Source of the DNA: Virgibacillus sp. NKC19-3
GTDB taxonomy: Bacteria; Bacillota; Bacilli; Bacillales; Amphibacillaceae
Assembly: GCF_019837165.1 (NCBI RefSeq)
Contig: NZ_JAGYHC010000001.1
Location: forward strand, 62,001-126,000
Length of the DNA stretch: 64,000 nucleotides
Direction: 5' to 3'
The notes beneath the pieces were generated by a model. That model saw only the letters and a list, made by a program, of their open reading frames with translations. It did not search any database and was not told the origin of the DNA. Each line of letters starts with the position of its first letter. Within the stretch, counting starts at the first letter, position 1. Position numbers and translations under genes: made by a program. Shown piece by piece: positions 39,501 through 48,370 of the stretch.

Positions 39501-40081
39501 TAGGTGCCCAGCAACATGGTTTCATCGATTCTGTCGGGTTTGATATGTATTCACAAATGCTCAAAGATGCAATCGAGGCTCGTAAAGCAGGCAAAGAGGT
39601 AGAAGACATTCAGCCCTTTGAACCTGAACTCAACTTGGATGTGGATGCATATATCCCGGAATCCTATATTAAAGATGAGAAGCAGAAAATTGAAATTTAT
39701 AAACAATTCCAAGCGATTGAATCATCGACAGATATGGATGATTTAAAGGATGAATTAATGGATCGGTTCGGTGATTATCCACCGGAAGTGGGGCATTTAT
39801 TTGCTGTAGCTTCCTTGAAAATGTATGCCAAACGAGAACGCGTTGAATCCATCAATGAAAAGAATAAAAAAATCGAACTATTGGTGGATGAGAGCCGAAG
39901 CCAGCAAATTGACGGCTCAAAATTATTTGAACTTGCAAATGATTTTGGGAGAGGTGTGCAATTAGGGACAGAGCACAGTAAATTGAAAATAGTCGTTAAA
40001 GACACGGGTAATTCCCGCTTCGATCGTTACAAAACTGTAGAAAACCTTGTTGATAAGTTGCAAACAGTGGACAGAGAATAA
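36560..40081 (+). CDS. mfd: Transcription-repair coupling factor
   Basis: Mfd removes stalled RNA polymerase and recruits UvrA. The 1173-residue protein has a UvrB-like N-terminal part, an RNA polymerase-interacting domain (VGDYVVHANHGVGKYLGIET), the translocase Walker A GDVGYGKT (650-657), DEEQ (751-754), the SF2 helicase half with QLRGRVGR, and a C-terminal D7 domain. Confidence 0.98.
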   Translation: MKGIHHYLQSKEDIESILQGVTRGMKEQLVAGLSGSARSLLVSLINESAKKPILLVTHQLVQAQQLYDDLAEFAGEDDVYLYPVNELIASEIAIASPELRSQRIDALTAWSKKQSGILIAPVAALKRILPPTDYFSTYQLRFTLGETIDIESYLSSFVDMGYVRQEMVAAPGEFSVRGGIIDIYPITEEYPIRIELFDDEIDSIRYFDAGTQRSLDKQKEVIVGPATELLLTEEDILSAAGRLENALAESLSKMTDAEGKEVLTETIEQDIARLRNAEHFQEMYKYIGFLYENPASLLDYLPSNGLIIFDEMNRIQETATNLDTEEAEWYGSLLESNQMVRNSTFSFDWHSVWHHIHHQRLYMSVFLRHIPNTQPQNIINLSSRAMQEFHGQMNLFKNELKRWEKGDYSVVILAPNKKRADKIHSIFMDYDIEAAVAENPELPVGIPTIAIGNISSGIEFPMHKLALITENELFKKRTKKPRKQQKVSNAERIQNYQELKVGDYVVHANHGVGKYLGIETLEVKDSHKDYMLLKYSGDDKLFVPIDQIDLVQKFVASEGKEPKLYKLGGSEWAKVKRKVQSSVEDIADDLIKLYAERQEKQGYAFSEDSEMQREFEASFPYQETDDQIRCIEEIKQDMERERPMDRLLCGDVGYGKTEVAIRAAFKAVADGKQVAILVPTTILGQQHFETIQERFQDHAVNIALLTRFRTKKQQTETLKGLKTGNVDIVIGTHRLLSKDVAYRDLGLLIVDEEQRFGVKHKEKIKQLKTNVDVLTLTATPIPRTLHMSMLGVRDLSVIETPPENRFPIQTYVMEYNPVFLRESIERELARGGQVFFLYNRVENIDKVARDVNMLVPDARVAVAHGQMNVAELENAMFGFLEGESDVLVSTTIIETGVDIPNVNTLIVNNADHMGLSQLYQLRGRVGRSNRIAYAYFTYQKDKVLTEVSEKRLQAIKEFTELGSGFKIAMRDLSIRGTGNLLGAQQHGFIDSVGFDMYSQMLKDAIEARKAGKEVEDIQPFEPELNLDVDAYIPESYIKDEKQKIEIYKQFQAIESSTDMDDLKDELMDRFGDYPPEVGHLFAVASLKMYAKRERVESINEKNKKIELLVDESRSQQIDGSKLFELANDFGRGVQLGTEHSKLKIVVKDTGNSRFDRYKTVENLVDKLQTVDRE

Positions 40082-40367
40082 AAATTTGGTATCTCATGTA
40101 TAGTCTTCCTATGATGATTCATACTAAAACCACAACTGGTGATTTTTGTAATTGAAAAGGGCTTTAAATGCGTGTTCAAAAAGGAGGACAAAAAGGACCG
40201 AGAAGTTCGAGGCGACGTAGCTTGAGTACCGGAACGTATGCAATTAATACGTGAGGAATGGAAAAGCAAGTATTCGTGAGAAATTCGATATGTCATTTTT
40301 ACCGGACTTTTTGAACATCTTCTTTGTACAAAAATTAATCATCATAAGAAAGAGAGGCTACTTAGAT
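40082..40367. repeat. Intergenic region with a Bacillaceae-type repeat
   Basis: No gene is seen before spoVT. The part 40185-40285 (starting AAAGGACCGAGAAGTTCGAG) resembles a repeat often found between Bacillaceae genes, with the internal dyad ACGTAT/ATACGT around 40234-40253. Assignment is from memory of the word pattern. Confidence 0.35.
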
Positions 40368-40901
40368 ATGAAGGCAACAGGTATTGTACGACGTATTGAT
40401 GATTTAGGCAGGGTAGTTATTCCAAAGGAAATTAGAAGAACACTACGCATCCGTGAAGGAGATCCACTGGAAATATTTGTGGATAGAGAAGGCGAAGTTA
40501 TTCTGAAAAAGTATTCACCGATAAATGAATTAAGTCACTTCGCAAAGGAATACGCAGAAGCATTATTTGATTCCCTCCAATCCCCAGTACTGATCTGTGA
40601 CCGGGACGAAGTAATTGCCATAGCCGGTGAATCAAAAAAGGACTATTTAAATAAAAATATTGGGTCTGAAATGACAAAAACAATTGAAAACCGCTCTCAG
40701 GTTTTTGAAACGGAAACAAGCAATATCGAAGTCATTGATGGTAATGAACAGGAACTGCAGTCCTATTGTATCAGTCCAATCATCGCAAACGGAGATCCAA
40801 TCGGCTGTGTCATGATTTTTTCCAACGATGAGGAATTAAGTAACATTGAGAAAAAGGCAGTCGAAACTGCTGCAAGCTTTTTAGCTAGGCAAATGGAGTA
40901 A
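40368..40901 (+). CDS. spoVT: Stage V sporulation protein T
   Basis: SpoVT modulates sigma-G genes in the forespore. The 177-residue protein has an AbrB-like N-terminal domain (MKATGIVRRIDDLGRVVIPK, then EIRRTLRI) and a C-terminal GAF-like domain. ATG 40368 follows AGAGAGG; the frame opens earlier at 40251 without conserved sequence. In B. subtilis yabM follows; here 22.5 kb intervene. Confidence 0.97.
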   Translation: MKATGIVRRIDDLGRVVIPKEIRRTLRIREGDPLEIFVDREGEVILKKYSPINELSHFAKEYAEALFDSLQSPVLICDRDEVIAIAGESKKDYLNKNIGSEMTKTIENRSQVFETETSNIEVIDGNEQELQSYCISPIIANGDPIGCVMIFSNDEELSNIEKKAVETAASFLARQME

Positions 40902-40915
40902 ATAGGTAAATAGGG

Positions 40916-40958
40916 ACTGCCTCTAGAAAGTGTAGACTTTTTGGAGGCAGTTTTTTTG
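40916..40958 (+). terminator. spoVT terminator
   Basis: ACTGCCTC (40916-40923) pairs with GAGGCAGT (40944-40951), followed by seven T. Confidence 0.88.
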
Positions 40959-41092
40959 TACCCGTTGATATCCAAGACTTCCTCCGTAGATTGGATCTTC
41001 TCTGAATAGATTAGGTGAGATGATGAATACGATGATACGTTTCAACAAGAGATGGTTCGGATATATATAATTAAAGAAAGAAGGTGGTTTTT

Positions 41093-42388
41093 ATGAGTAA
41101 GGATACAAATCGGCACATGCCAAAGGACGTTGGACTCGACAATACTGTAAAAGCCCTGAGAGAAGGGTATCAATTTATCGCAAACAGGCGGCATACCATG
41201 CAGTCAAACGTATTCGAAACAACACTTCTTGGTGAAAAGACGATTTGTATGTCCGGAAGTGAAGCAGCGAAAGTGTTCTATGATAATGATAAATTCCGGC
41301 GTGCGGATGCCGCTCCCAGCCGCATAAACAAAACCCTTTTTGGTCAAGGTGGGGTCCAGGGACTTGACGGTGAGGCGCACCATCATCGAAAGGCGATGTT
41401 TATGAATGTGATGAACACTTTCAATCTTGCCCAAACGCGAGCGCTCACGTATAAGTATTGGATGAAGGAAGTAGCGAAATGGGAAGATAAGGAGGAAGTC
41501 GTACTGTACGAAGAATGCAAAAAAATACTTACCCAGGTGGCATGTGAATGGGTTGGTATTCCTTTAGAAGAAGAAGCAGTTGCAGACACTTCCTATCAAC
41601 TTGGAGATTTGTTTGAGTCACCAGCTGCGATTGGTCCTACCCATTGGAAAGGTCGTCATTCCCGTTCGAAATTAGAAGAATGGGTGGAAGCTTTCGTGAA
41701 TGATGTTCGTGAAGGGAAAAAAGACGTACCTAAAGAACGTCCCCTTTATTTGTTTTCCTGGCATAGAGACCATGAAGGGGAATTATTGGACGAAGGAACA
41801 GTAGCGGTGGAGTTGCTGAATCTGCTTCGCCCTATGGTTGCTATATCAATCTATATTGCTTTCACGGCCCAAGCGTTGGAAGAATATCCGGGGGAAGCAG
41901 ATAAACTGAATGATGGCTCTGAAGATAAGCTCCATCGGTTTATTCAAGAAGTTCGACGCTTTTATCCGTTTTTCCCTTTCGTACCAGCACGTGTAGATAA
42001 AACGTTTACGTGGGACGGCTATGAATTTGAAGAAGGAACCTTGACACTTATGGACCTTTATGGAACCAATCATCATCCAAAAGAATGGACGGACCCATCT
42101 CTTTTTAAGCCTGATCGTTTCCAATCATGGGATAAGAGTCCGTTTGACTTTATCCCACAGGGTGGTGGCGATTTTAATATCGGGCATCGCTGTGCTGGGG
42201 AATGGCTTACAATCGAGATTCTGAAAGAAAGCTTAAACGTTCTGGTTAATAAGCTTGATTATGAAGTGCCTGAACAAGATTTGTCGTTCAGCATGAATGA
42301 TATGCCAAGCCTTCCGAAAAGCAAAATGATAATAACAAATGTACAGCGGGTTGAGGAGCACGAAGGTAGAAAAAACAACCAGGAATAG
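41093..42388 (+). CDS. cypC: CYP152-family fatty acid hydroxylase (P450 peroxygenase)
   Basis: CYP152 enzymes use hydrogen peroxide to hydroxylate fatty acids at the alpha or beta carbon. The 431-residue protein has the heme thiolate loop GGGDFNIGHRCAGEW (Cys367) and the Arg-Pro pair (RPMVA, Arg246-Pro247) that binds the fatty acid carboxylate. There is no redox partner gene nearby, as expected. ATG 41093 follows AAGGTGG. It is the first accessory gene after spoVT. Confidence 0.95.
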   Translation: MSKDTNRHMPKDVGLDNTVKALREGYQFIANRRHTMQSNVFETTLLGEKTICMSGSEAAKVFYDNDKFRRADAAPSRINKTLFGQGGVQGLDGEAHHHRKAMFMNVMNTFNLAQTRALTYKYWMKEVAKWEDKEEVVLYEECKKILTQVACEWVGIPLEEEAVADTSYQLGDLFESPAAIGPTHWKGRHSRSKLEEWVEAFVNDVREGKKDVPKERPLYLFSWHRDHEGELLDEGTVAVELLNLLRPMVAISIYIAFTAQALEEYPGEADKLNDGSEDKLHRFIQEVRRFYPFFPFVPARVDKTFTWDGYEFEEGTLTLMDLYGTNHHPKEWTDPSLFKPDRFQSWDKSPFDFIPQGGGDFNIGHRCAGEWLTIEILKESLNVLVNKLDYEVPEQDLSFSMNDMPSLPKSKMIITNVQRVEEHEGRKNNQE

Positions 42389-42420
42389 TGGCCTCTGAGG
42401 ATTAAGAAAACATTTATACG

Positions 42421-42464
42421 AAAGTTGGCGAGAGGTATTAAATAACGCCAACTTTCCTGTTTTT
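42421..42464. terminator. Terminator after cypC
   Basis: AAAGTTGGCG (42421-42430) pairs exactly with CGCCAACTTT (42446-42455), followed by CCTGTTTTTA. It overlaps the end of the minus-strand small gene at 42438. Confidence 0.75.
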
Positions 42465-42617
42465 ATCTTCTTTTTTCACTTGATGGATAGCTTGATTAAA
42501 ATCAAACGCACCAATAAAATTATAAACGATAGTGATTTCTTGTGTTTTTGTTTTCTTATCTTTCGCTGACACGAAAATCTTATCAGGAAAGGATGTCTCT
42601 GTTCGTTTTGTAGTCAT
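42438..42617 (-). CDS. 59-residue protein of unknown function
   Basis: A frame with AAAGGA upstream encodes a 59-residue, lysine-rich protein with a middle beta-type segment (EITIVYNFIGAFDF). It was not recognised. It lies convergent to cypC, with its 3' end in the cypC terminator. Confidence 0.4.
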   Translation of the reverse strand: MTTKRTETSFPDKIFVSAKDKKTKTQEITIVYNFIGAFDFNQAIHQVKKEDKNRKVGVI

Positions 42618-42621
42618 GAAA

Positions 42622-43059
42622 AATCAATTCCTTTTTAGAATTATGCATTTCAAAAAATCAGACGGCTGTTGGTGACAGCTCCAATAATAATTGCCATTTT
42701 AAATTAGATATTAAAATGAAAGGCTACTTTTTTGAACCTATGGTATATTTCTATATTAACTAAATTCAATATGGAAACCGTTGTTTTAAGTGCGAAAACT
42801 ATATAGAAAGTAAATATACAAACGGCGGTTTTGAAAATAAGACATTTCAAAACCGCCGTGTTTATTTACTTTTAGATACTAATCGAAAAATTTAAAGTGA
42901 GCTGAAATATTGTAGCTGTTATTGATCATAAAAACAATTAATATCGGTTCTTTTTCAGTAAAATTATTCATCTTTTTTCTACATTTAGTATGTAAAGATG
43001 AGGTTGACCATGACCTAACGTCATGATGTATACTTTTAAATGAATTGGGGTGAATAGAT
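42622..43059. other. Intergenic region with an orphan 15-bp hairpin
   Basis: ACGGCGGTTTTGAAA (42822-42836) and its exact complement (42845-42859), then GTTTATTTACTTTT, form a strong terminator-like hairpin with no gene in front on either strand. It could end a small RNA. The stretch 42882-42975 on the minus strand encodes MNNFTEKEPILIVFMINN, related to the small frame at 44993-45076. Confidence 0.5.
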
Positions 43060-43851
43060 TTGAATGAAAAAATGTACACGGTTAAAGAATTTGCTGATCT
43101 AACTGGCGTCACGGAACGTACCCTCCGTTACTATGATCGAAAAGGAGTATTGGTTCCGACGAATTATAATAAAAAGGGTCATCGCTTATACAATCATGAA
43201 GACATCATTAAAATGCAAAATATTTTAACACTTAAGTATTTAGATTTTTCTTTGAAGGAGATAATTGAAAATCTCTCTAAGCATTCAATAAATAGTGTTC
43301 ATGATACATTGGATAAACAAAAAGAGATGCTCAAGAAAAAAAGAGCTGAAATAGATAATGTCATTCGGACAATTACAAGAGTAGAACAAATTATTAAGCA
43401 GGAAGAGGTTGAAAGCGATCTATTGCTAGGAATAATTCACTCGATTCAAATTGAGAAAAGACAGGAAGATTGGCTATCTAATCACCTTACTAAGCCAATT
43501 GTCGATCAAGTATTCATGCAACATATGTCTGAGGAGGAAAAGCTGAATACCGAACGTGAGCAGGTAATTGCTATAAACAAGCTACAAGCCTTTTATGAGA
43601 ATGGAATTTCCCCAAATGCTACAGAAGTTCAAAATTTAATGAAACAATTAGAAGAGATTCTAAACAAAGTTATAGAACCAGAATATCAAGAAGAACTAGA
43701 GAAACTGAAGTCGGAAGAAAGCTCGACATGTTATTTTTCCCTTATTTCAAAAGGGCTCCAAGAATATGCTGCAGAAGCCTCAAGAATATTAAATGAGGAA
43801 AATAATATAGCAAAAGATAATATCGGGGGAGGGGATCAATATAAAAGTTAA
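43060..43851 (+). CDS. MerR family regulator with TipAS-like domain
   Basis: The 263-residue protein has a MerR winged helix (YTVKEFADLTGVTERTLRYY, then DRKGVLVP and HRLYNHEDI), a long coiled-coil helix (85-135) and a C-terminal region of the TipAS type that may sense a ligand. The start is TTG, 8 nt after GGGGTGA. It probably controls the membrane-protein genes that follow. Confidence 0.88.
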   Translation: MNEKMYTVKEFADLTGVTERTLRYYDRKGVLVPTNYNKKGHRLYNHEDIIKMQNILTLKYLDFSLKEIIENLSKHSINSVHDTLDKQKEMLKKKRAEIDNVIRTITRVEQIIKQEEVESDLLLGIIHSIQIEKRQEDWLSNHLTKPIVDQVFMQHMSEEEKLNTEREQVIAINKLQAFYENGISPNATEVQNLMKQLEEILNKVIEPEYQEELEKLKSEESSTCYFSLISKGLQEYAAEASRILNEENNIAKDNIGGGDQYKS

Positions 43852-44176
43852 TCGACTTCAAATATCCATTTTAATTATGATACTTTCTATGGTAATGATA
43901 AGCAGCTATATTATTTTGCGTTCAAGTAATGTTCGTTTTCTAGTCGTTATATTGTTAACGTTGGCTTTAATAATCTTATGTCCATTAAGTATTTATTTCC
44001 TTTTGATACGTCCTAGATCTATGCCGAAATTACTAATATATTTATCATTTATTTTAGGCTTAGTGATCGCCTATGTTATTATACCAACTTCCCAAAAAGG
44101 CTTTTTAAAGCAAATGTTAGTATGGATTATTCCTATATTGGGAATTAGTATCTCCGCTTTTTTATATATAGTATAG
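43841..44176 (+). CDS. Small membrane protein, possibly with a non-standard start
   Basis: The ATG-initiated part (43877-44176) encodes 99 residues with about three membrane spans. It has no ribosome site before that ATG, but GGGGGAGGGG (43826-43835) lies properly spaced before an in-frame ATA at 43841, which would give a Lys-Val-Asn-Arg start and overlap the end of merR by 11 nt. The product was not recognised. Confidence 0.5.
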   Translation: MKVNRLQISILIMILSMVMISSYIILRSSNVRFLVVILLTLALIILCPLSIYFLLIRPRSMPKLLIYLSFILGLVIAYVIIPTSQKGFLKQMLVWIIPILGISISAFLYIV

Positions 44177-44879
44177 TGAAAATCATTATTCGATATAAGA
44201 AAATGAATATGAATAAGCGTTATAGTTTTCTGGAAGTTATTAGAATAGAGCTGGAGCCTATATTGGGTAATGGCTTTGTGTTAGAAGCCATTTTAACAGA
44301 AATTAGCATTTTCTATTATGCAGTATTTGGTTTCATAAGACAAAGAAACAAGAGAGTGGAGCATACGCATATCATAAGACTTCACAAATAAAAACTATGG
44401 TCATCGTATTTTCAATTCTCATCGCTATAGAAGGAGCGGCCCTTCATTTTGTGGTTCAGTTATGGAGTAATATCGCTGCATGGATTATTACCTTATTAAA
44501 TATTTATGCGCTATTTTATATGGTAGGACTTTATAATTCTGCAAGGTTTTTGCCTCATATTATTTACCAAGATAAGCTTATCTTACGTTTGGGATATCAG
44601 AGCAGTGTTGAATTGAATATTAATAATATAGAAACAATTAAATTGGCTCAATACCAAGGAGGAATTGGAGAGAAAATACCTAAAACAACATATTATTCGT
44701 CGTTGAACATCGATACTCCACAATATGAAATACTTTTAAAAGAGCCAGTTTTAATGAAAGAGGCTTATGGCAGAAAAAGGCATGTTAAAACTGTTGTTTT
44801 TAGGGCAGATGAACCTAATGAAATGATGGATCAAATAAACTTGATGAGGAATCAAATTTTGAGTGAAAAGCTAAATTAG
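44176..44879 (+). pseudogene. Frameshifted membrane protein
   Basis: Two frames together look like one protein of about 230 residues. The first (44176 to about 44340) has a hydrophobic segment; the second reads KKQESGAYAYHKTSQIKTMV upstream of its own ATG at 44397 and continues with two membrane spans (ending YALFYMVGLYNSARFLPH) and a cytosolic tail. A frameshift near 44325-44345 separates them. The second piece alone lacks a ribosome site. The family is unknown. Confidence 0.5.
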
Positions 44880-45555
44880 TTTGTTATGTTTATTCTTTGT
44901 GGAAGAGTAGATTAATGGAAAAGAGACACCTAAGTTCAGGTGTTATCATTTAGATAAGAGAAGTAAATTAATTTATTGAAATGGAGAAACAATCAATCGT
45001 TCATTTCAATTGATTTATTAATACCGCTTATCAAAGATTCAATCAATATTAGCTCTTTTTCAGTAAAATTATCCATCTGTTTTTCTATCCCTGTTAGAGA
45101 GGAAGGTTAATACTGGGCGGGGCAAGCCCTGCCCAGTAGAAACAGCACTTTGCGGTCTGGCTGACCACAAAGCATCGTTTCTGCTGTTTTACTTGTTCTA
45201 ACCAATATAAAGTATGACAGTATCACACTTTTAATATCGTGACATGATTTCAACTTTTCTTCTTGTATTTCATTTCCTCGAACATATCCTTTATGAAAGT
45301 CTTTTCCCATAATCTAAAGTAAAAATAGACGCTCATTTTGAACGTCTATTTTTAGAAACTTTGATTTTTGTATAAATTCCACTTGAACACTGCCTAAAAA
45401 CGTTGATTTTATAAGGCTTCTTCTTGTTTTCTTAAGTCAGCAGGCTCGTCCTCCTGGTTGTTTTTAAAATTTCTTATGCCTAACTATTTATCTAGGTTAC
45501 CCTCTAAATATAGATGTTTTATGGAGTCAATTCCGTAATTTTTAGTACTCCGATG
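44880..45555. other. Intergenic region with a small minus-strand frame and strong secondary structure
   Basis: The minus-strand frame 45076-44993 encodes 27 residues starting MDNFTEKELILIESLISGIN, related to the sequence at 42882-42975. At 45113-45136 an 11-bp GC-rich hairpin (CTGGGCGGGGC with GCCCTGCCCAG) is followed by a second stem-loop system to 45189 (CTTTGCGGTC with GACCACAAAG). No full gene was found. Confidence 0.45.
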
Positions 45556-47202
45556 TTACGTTTCTTCTTGCCATATAGTAGGTATAGTCGTAGGATAAAC
45601 TGTAGATTTCTTCTGATTAGCCAGTAGATAGATTATTTCATTGTATTCGAAAGAAATAGGCTGGGCGCCAAGTATAACCGCTCTGGTATAAACATTATTT
45701 CCAGATCCCAGACGGAGACGGATATTGGCATTACCTTCTGATGCATCATTGCCGATTCGCATAGTCACCGTAACTTCAGCTTCTCCTGATTCGTCCGCCT
45801 CTAAAACACCAATGCTTTGATAGCCATAGTTATCCGGCCAGGTACCATCTTCATTTTGTATTTGTGAAACAGCTTTACCGCCATCAAGATAGATTTGCAC
45901 TTCTGCATTGTTGATCACATGACCGGGTTCCATATCCGTCAACGTTATTGTAGCCTCAAATGGTGTACTATCAACAGGAATTACTTCCGGTATATCAAAA
46001 TTATATGTGATATCCTTCGGTGGACTTACCTCAGATCCAAAAGCACCGTCTGCAAATGTCGACGGATCATACCATAAATAGTCCTCCGCTGGCTCTCTCC
46101 ATGGTTCACTTTCGGGCTCCGAAGAATTTTCAGGTATCTCCATATCCAATGTTGGGGAAGCGTCGTCTAAAGGAATGTCAACTTCGGAGAAGGTCTGATA
46201 ATTCTCTTGATCGGCTAACCAATTCACTGTATTAACCAATAACAAACCATTATCTGCTTCCGTAAAACCGTCGTAGGTACGCTTCGTCTCCCCATGCTCC
46301 TCGTTACGATATTTCGGTGTGCTGTCCTCTATCGGAGAAGAGTCTCCAATAAATGCAGACTTTCCATCTCCTTTTTTTCCTATAGCAGCAAACGGACCTT
46401 CATCCATTCCACCACCAAAATAAACACCCTGATCGACAGCATTATTCCATTTATTTCTATCCCGCGATAATTCCTCAGGCAAATATACAATACCTTTGGC
46501 GATCTCGGGATTCATTACGGCAAGAGTCGATCCTGCATGAATAGTTATTTCGTTGACACCTTCTGTTATGTCAAAAGCTTCTCCTGAAGGAATGATATCA
46601 TCTCCGATGGTATTATCAATTGCATTATACCGGAACCGGACTCCAAATTCTTCATTCAGCCAGTCGGTACTTTCCACGTCCTTCATTGCTTCCTGTTCTC
46701 CGGAACTCATACCTTTTGTCGGATTTTCATATGCCCCACGCCGCCAACCATTCATTATTTCATTCGAGTCCCAACGGTTGAAATTTCGATCAGCATTGTA
46801 ATGATCGGCTATAAAAAAGACGCCACCTCCATTATCGGCATATGTAGCAATAGCTTTTTGTTCTGACGTCTTAAAGGGAATTTGAGCTTCCGGGATGACA
46901 AGTACATTGAAATTTTCTAAATCCTCGAGTGATAAAGGTTCTGTGCTTCGGTGCTCTTGCACAACGTATCCTTCATCTGCCAAAGCTTGAGCAAAATCGG
47001 AGAAAGCTCCATCAATTACCCAGTCGGATTGTCCTGCAGTCTGTCCATGACTGTTATCAAACAGAACTTTCATTCCGTTTGACTGTTCAGGGTTGAATAC
47101 AGGGGCAGGGTCATTGGGACCTTCTGCCTCAATGATACTCCCAAATGCAAAAAAAGATACAAGACACAAGGCTGACATTGTCCATCTAAAAACATCTTTC
47201 AT
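45556..47202 (-). CDS. Large secreted protein with a GATase-like N-terminal domain
   Basis: The 548-residue protein has a signal peptide (MKDVFRWTMSALCLVSFFAF, cleavage near EAEG). Residues about 44-330 resemble DUF4350/glutamine-amidotransferase-like domains: KVLFDNSHGQT, then FNVLVIPEAQIPF, GGGVFFIADHYNADRNFNR and GDGKSAFIGDSSP. A Pro/Glu-rich linker leads to a C-terminal beta-rich domain with a DMEPGH segment. It is divergent from the phosphonate transporter operon across a region with two dyads, so a role in phosphorus acquisition is possible but unproven. Confidence 0.6.
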   Translation of the reverse strand: MKDVFRWTMSALCLVSFFAFGSIIEAEGPNDPAPVFNPEQSNGMKVLFDNSHGQTAGQSDWVIDGAFSDFAQALADEGYVVQEHRSTEPLSLEDLENFNVLVIPEAQIPFKTSEQKAIATYADNGGGVFFIADHYNADRNFNRWDSNEIMNGWRRGAYENPTKGMSSGEQEAMKDVESTDWLNEEFGVRFRYNAIDNTIGDDIIPSGEAFDITEGVNEITIHAGSTLAVMNPEIAKGIVYLPEELSRDRNKWNNAVDQGVYFGGGMDEGPFAAIGKKGDGKSAFIGDSSPIEDSTPKYRNEEHGETKRTYDGFTEADNGLLLVNTVNWLADQENYQTFSEVDIPLDDASPTLDMEIPENSSEPESEPWREPAEDYLWYDPSTFADGAFGSEVSPPKDITYNFDIPEVIPVDSTPFEATITLTDMEPGHVINNAEVQIYLDGGKAVSQIQNEDGTWPDNYGYQSIGVLEADESGEAEVTVTMRIGNDASEGNANIRLRLGSGNNVYTRAVILGAQPISFEYNEIIYLLANQKKSTVYPTTIPTIWQEET

Positions 47203-47281
47203 TTTACACGCGCCTCTCTATTGAATGTAATAATTACAGATAATTCTATTATAACAAAAAATTAAAAAATCACATTAACTA

Positions 47282-47350
47282 TTTAAAGGATTTTCCTTTA
47301 AATCAAGTAATACATATAATTTACCTTTTTTTAATAAAATTATATGTATT
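47282..47350. promoter_or_regulatory. Two perfect dyads in the divergent phn control region
   Basis: TTTAAAGGA-TTT-TCCTTTAAA (47282-47302) and the 14-bp arms AATACATATAATTT (47309-47322) with AAATTATATGTATT (47337-47350) lie between the secreted-protein gene and phnD. A TATAAT (47369-47374) 57 bp before phnD is a likely -10 box. No clear PhoP box array was identified. Confidence 0.55.
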
Positions 47351-47431
47351 ATTTAATATACTTCATGTTATAATTATGTAGAATTTCGAAATAATAGGTA
47401 ATCAACTTTATTAAATTGGGAGGTTTTATCA

Positions 47432-48370
47432 GTGACGTGGAAGAAAGCGGGCATTTTTCTATTTACCTTATCTTTATTGTTTTTAGCTGCGTGTGGGAGT
47501 TCAGATGATACATCCGCTGAAGATAACTCATCAGATGGTGATACATATGTACCTGATTCACTGACAGTACAGTTTGTTCCTTCTCAAAATGCGGAAACGC
47601 TAGAGGCGAAAGCAAAGCCTTTAGAAGATTTACTAGAGGATGAACTTGATATTGATGTTACTGTAAGTGTTTCAACAAACTATAACTCCGTTGTCGAAGC
47701 ATTGGCTTCCGAGCAAATTGATATAGGTTTCCTGCCGCCGAATGCATATGTGGAGGCACATGACGAATATGGTGCAGCAGATGTGCTGCTGCAGTCTCAG
47801 CGTTATGGTGTAAATGAAGATGGTACAAATACAGATGAACTTGTGGACTCCTATTACGCTATGTTTATTGCAAAATCTGATTCTGATATTGATAGTATAG
47901 CTGATTTAGAAGGCAAGACTATTGCGTTTCAGGACATCACATCATCGGCGGGATATGTTTGGCCTGCTGCTACCTTGTTGGACGAAGGAATTGATCCATT
48001 ATCGGATGTAAATCCGCTGGTTCTTCAAGGACACGATGCATCTGTTACTGCAGTACTTAATGGGGAGGCGGATGCAGCAGCAATCTTTCAGGATGCGCGC
48101 AATGTTGTTTTATCTGATTTCCCCGACGTATTTGAAGATACGAAAGTTGTTGCCCATACAGAACTTATTCCAAATGACACTATTGCTGTACAGACAAATA
48201 TGGATGAAGAATGGAAAGAAAAAATCCAGCAAGCGTTTATCAGTGTCGGTGAATCAGAAGAAGGCCGGGAAATTGTTCGTGACATATACACACACGAAGG
48301 TTATGTTGAATCTCAGGATTCCAATTTTGATATTGTCCGTGAATATTCAGAACGCATTCAGGAACAGTGA
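47432..48370 (+). CDS. phnD: Phosphonate ABC transporter substrate-binding lipoprotein
   Basis: PhnD captures phosphonates or related phosphorus compounds outside the cell. The 312-residue protein has a lipobox LAAC (Cys21) and family segments LTVQFVPSQNAE, EQIDIGFLPPNAYV and FQDITSSAGYVWPA. It begins with GTG 8 nt after GGGAGG. The true ligand (phosphonate, phosphite or other) cannot be read from sequence. Confidence 0.93.
   Translation: MTWKKAGIFLFTLSLLFLAACGSSDDTSAEDNSSDGDTYVPDSLTVQFVPSQNAETLEAKAKPLEDLLEDELDIDVTVSVSTNYNSVVEALASEQIDIGFLPPNAYVEAHDEYGAADVLLQSQRYGVNEDGTNTDELVDSYYAMFIAKSDSDIDSIADLEGKTIAFQDITSSAGYVWPAATLLDEGIDPLSDVNPLVLQGHDASVTAVLNGEADAAAIFQDARNVVLSDFPDVFEDTKVVAHTELIPNDTIAVQTNMDEEWKEKIQQAFISVGESEEGREIVRDIYTHEGYVESQDSNFDIVREYSERIQEQ

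Noticed and set aside
42879-43112. 77-codon minus-strand gene antisense to the merR start
   Set aside because: Only the last 31 codons resemble anything (the 44993-45076 frame), and the upstream half overlaps merR and its ribosome site.
45107-45310. 67-codon minus-strand frame
   Set aside because: It runs through the GC-rich hairpins at 45113-45189 and has no ribosome site or family resemblance.
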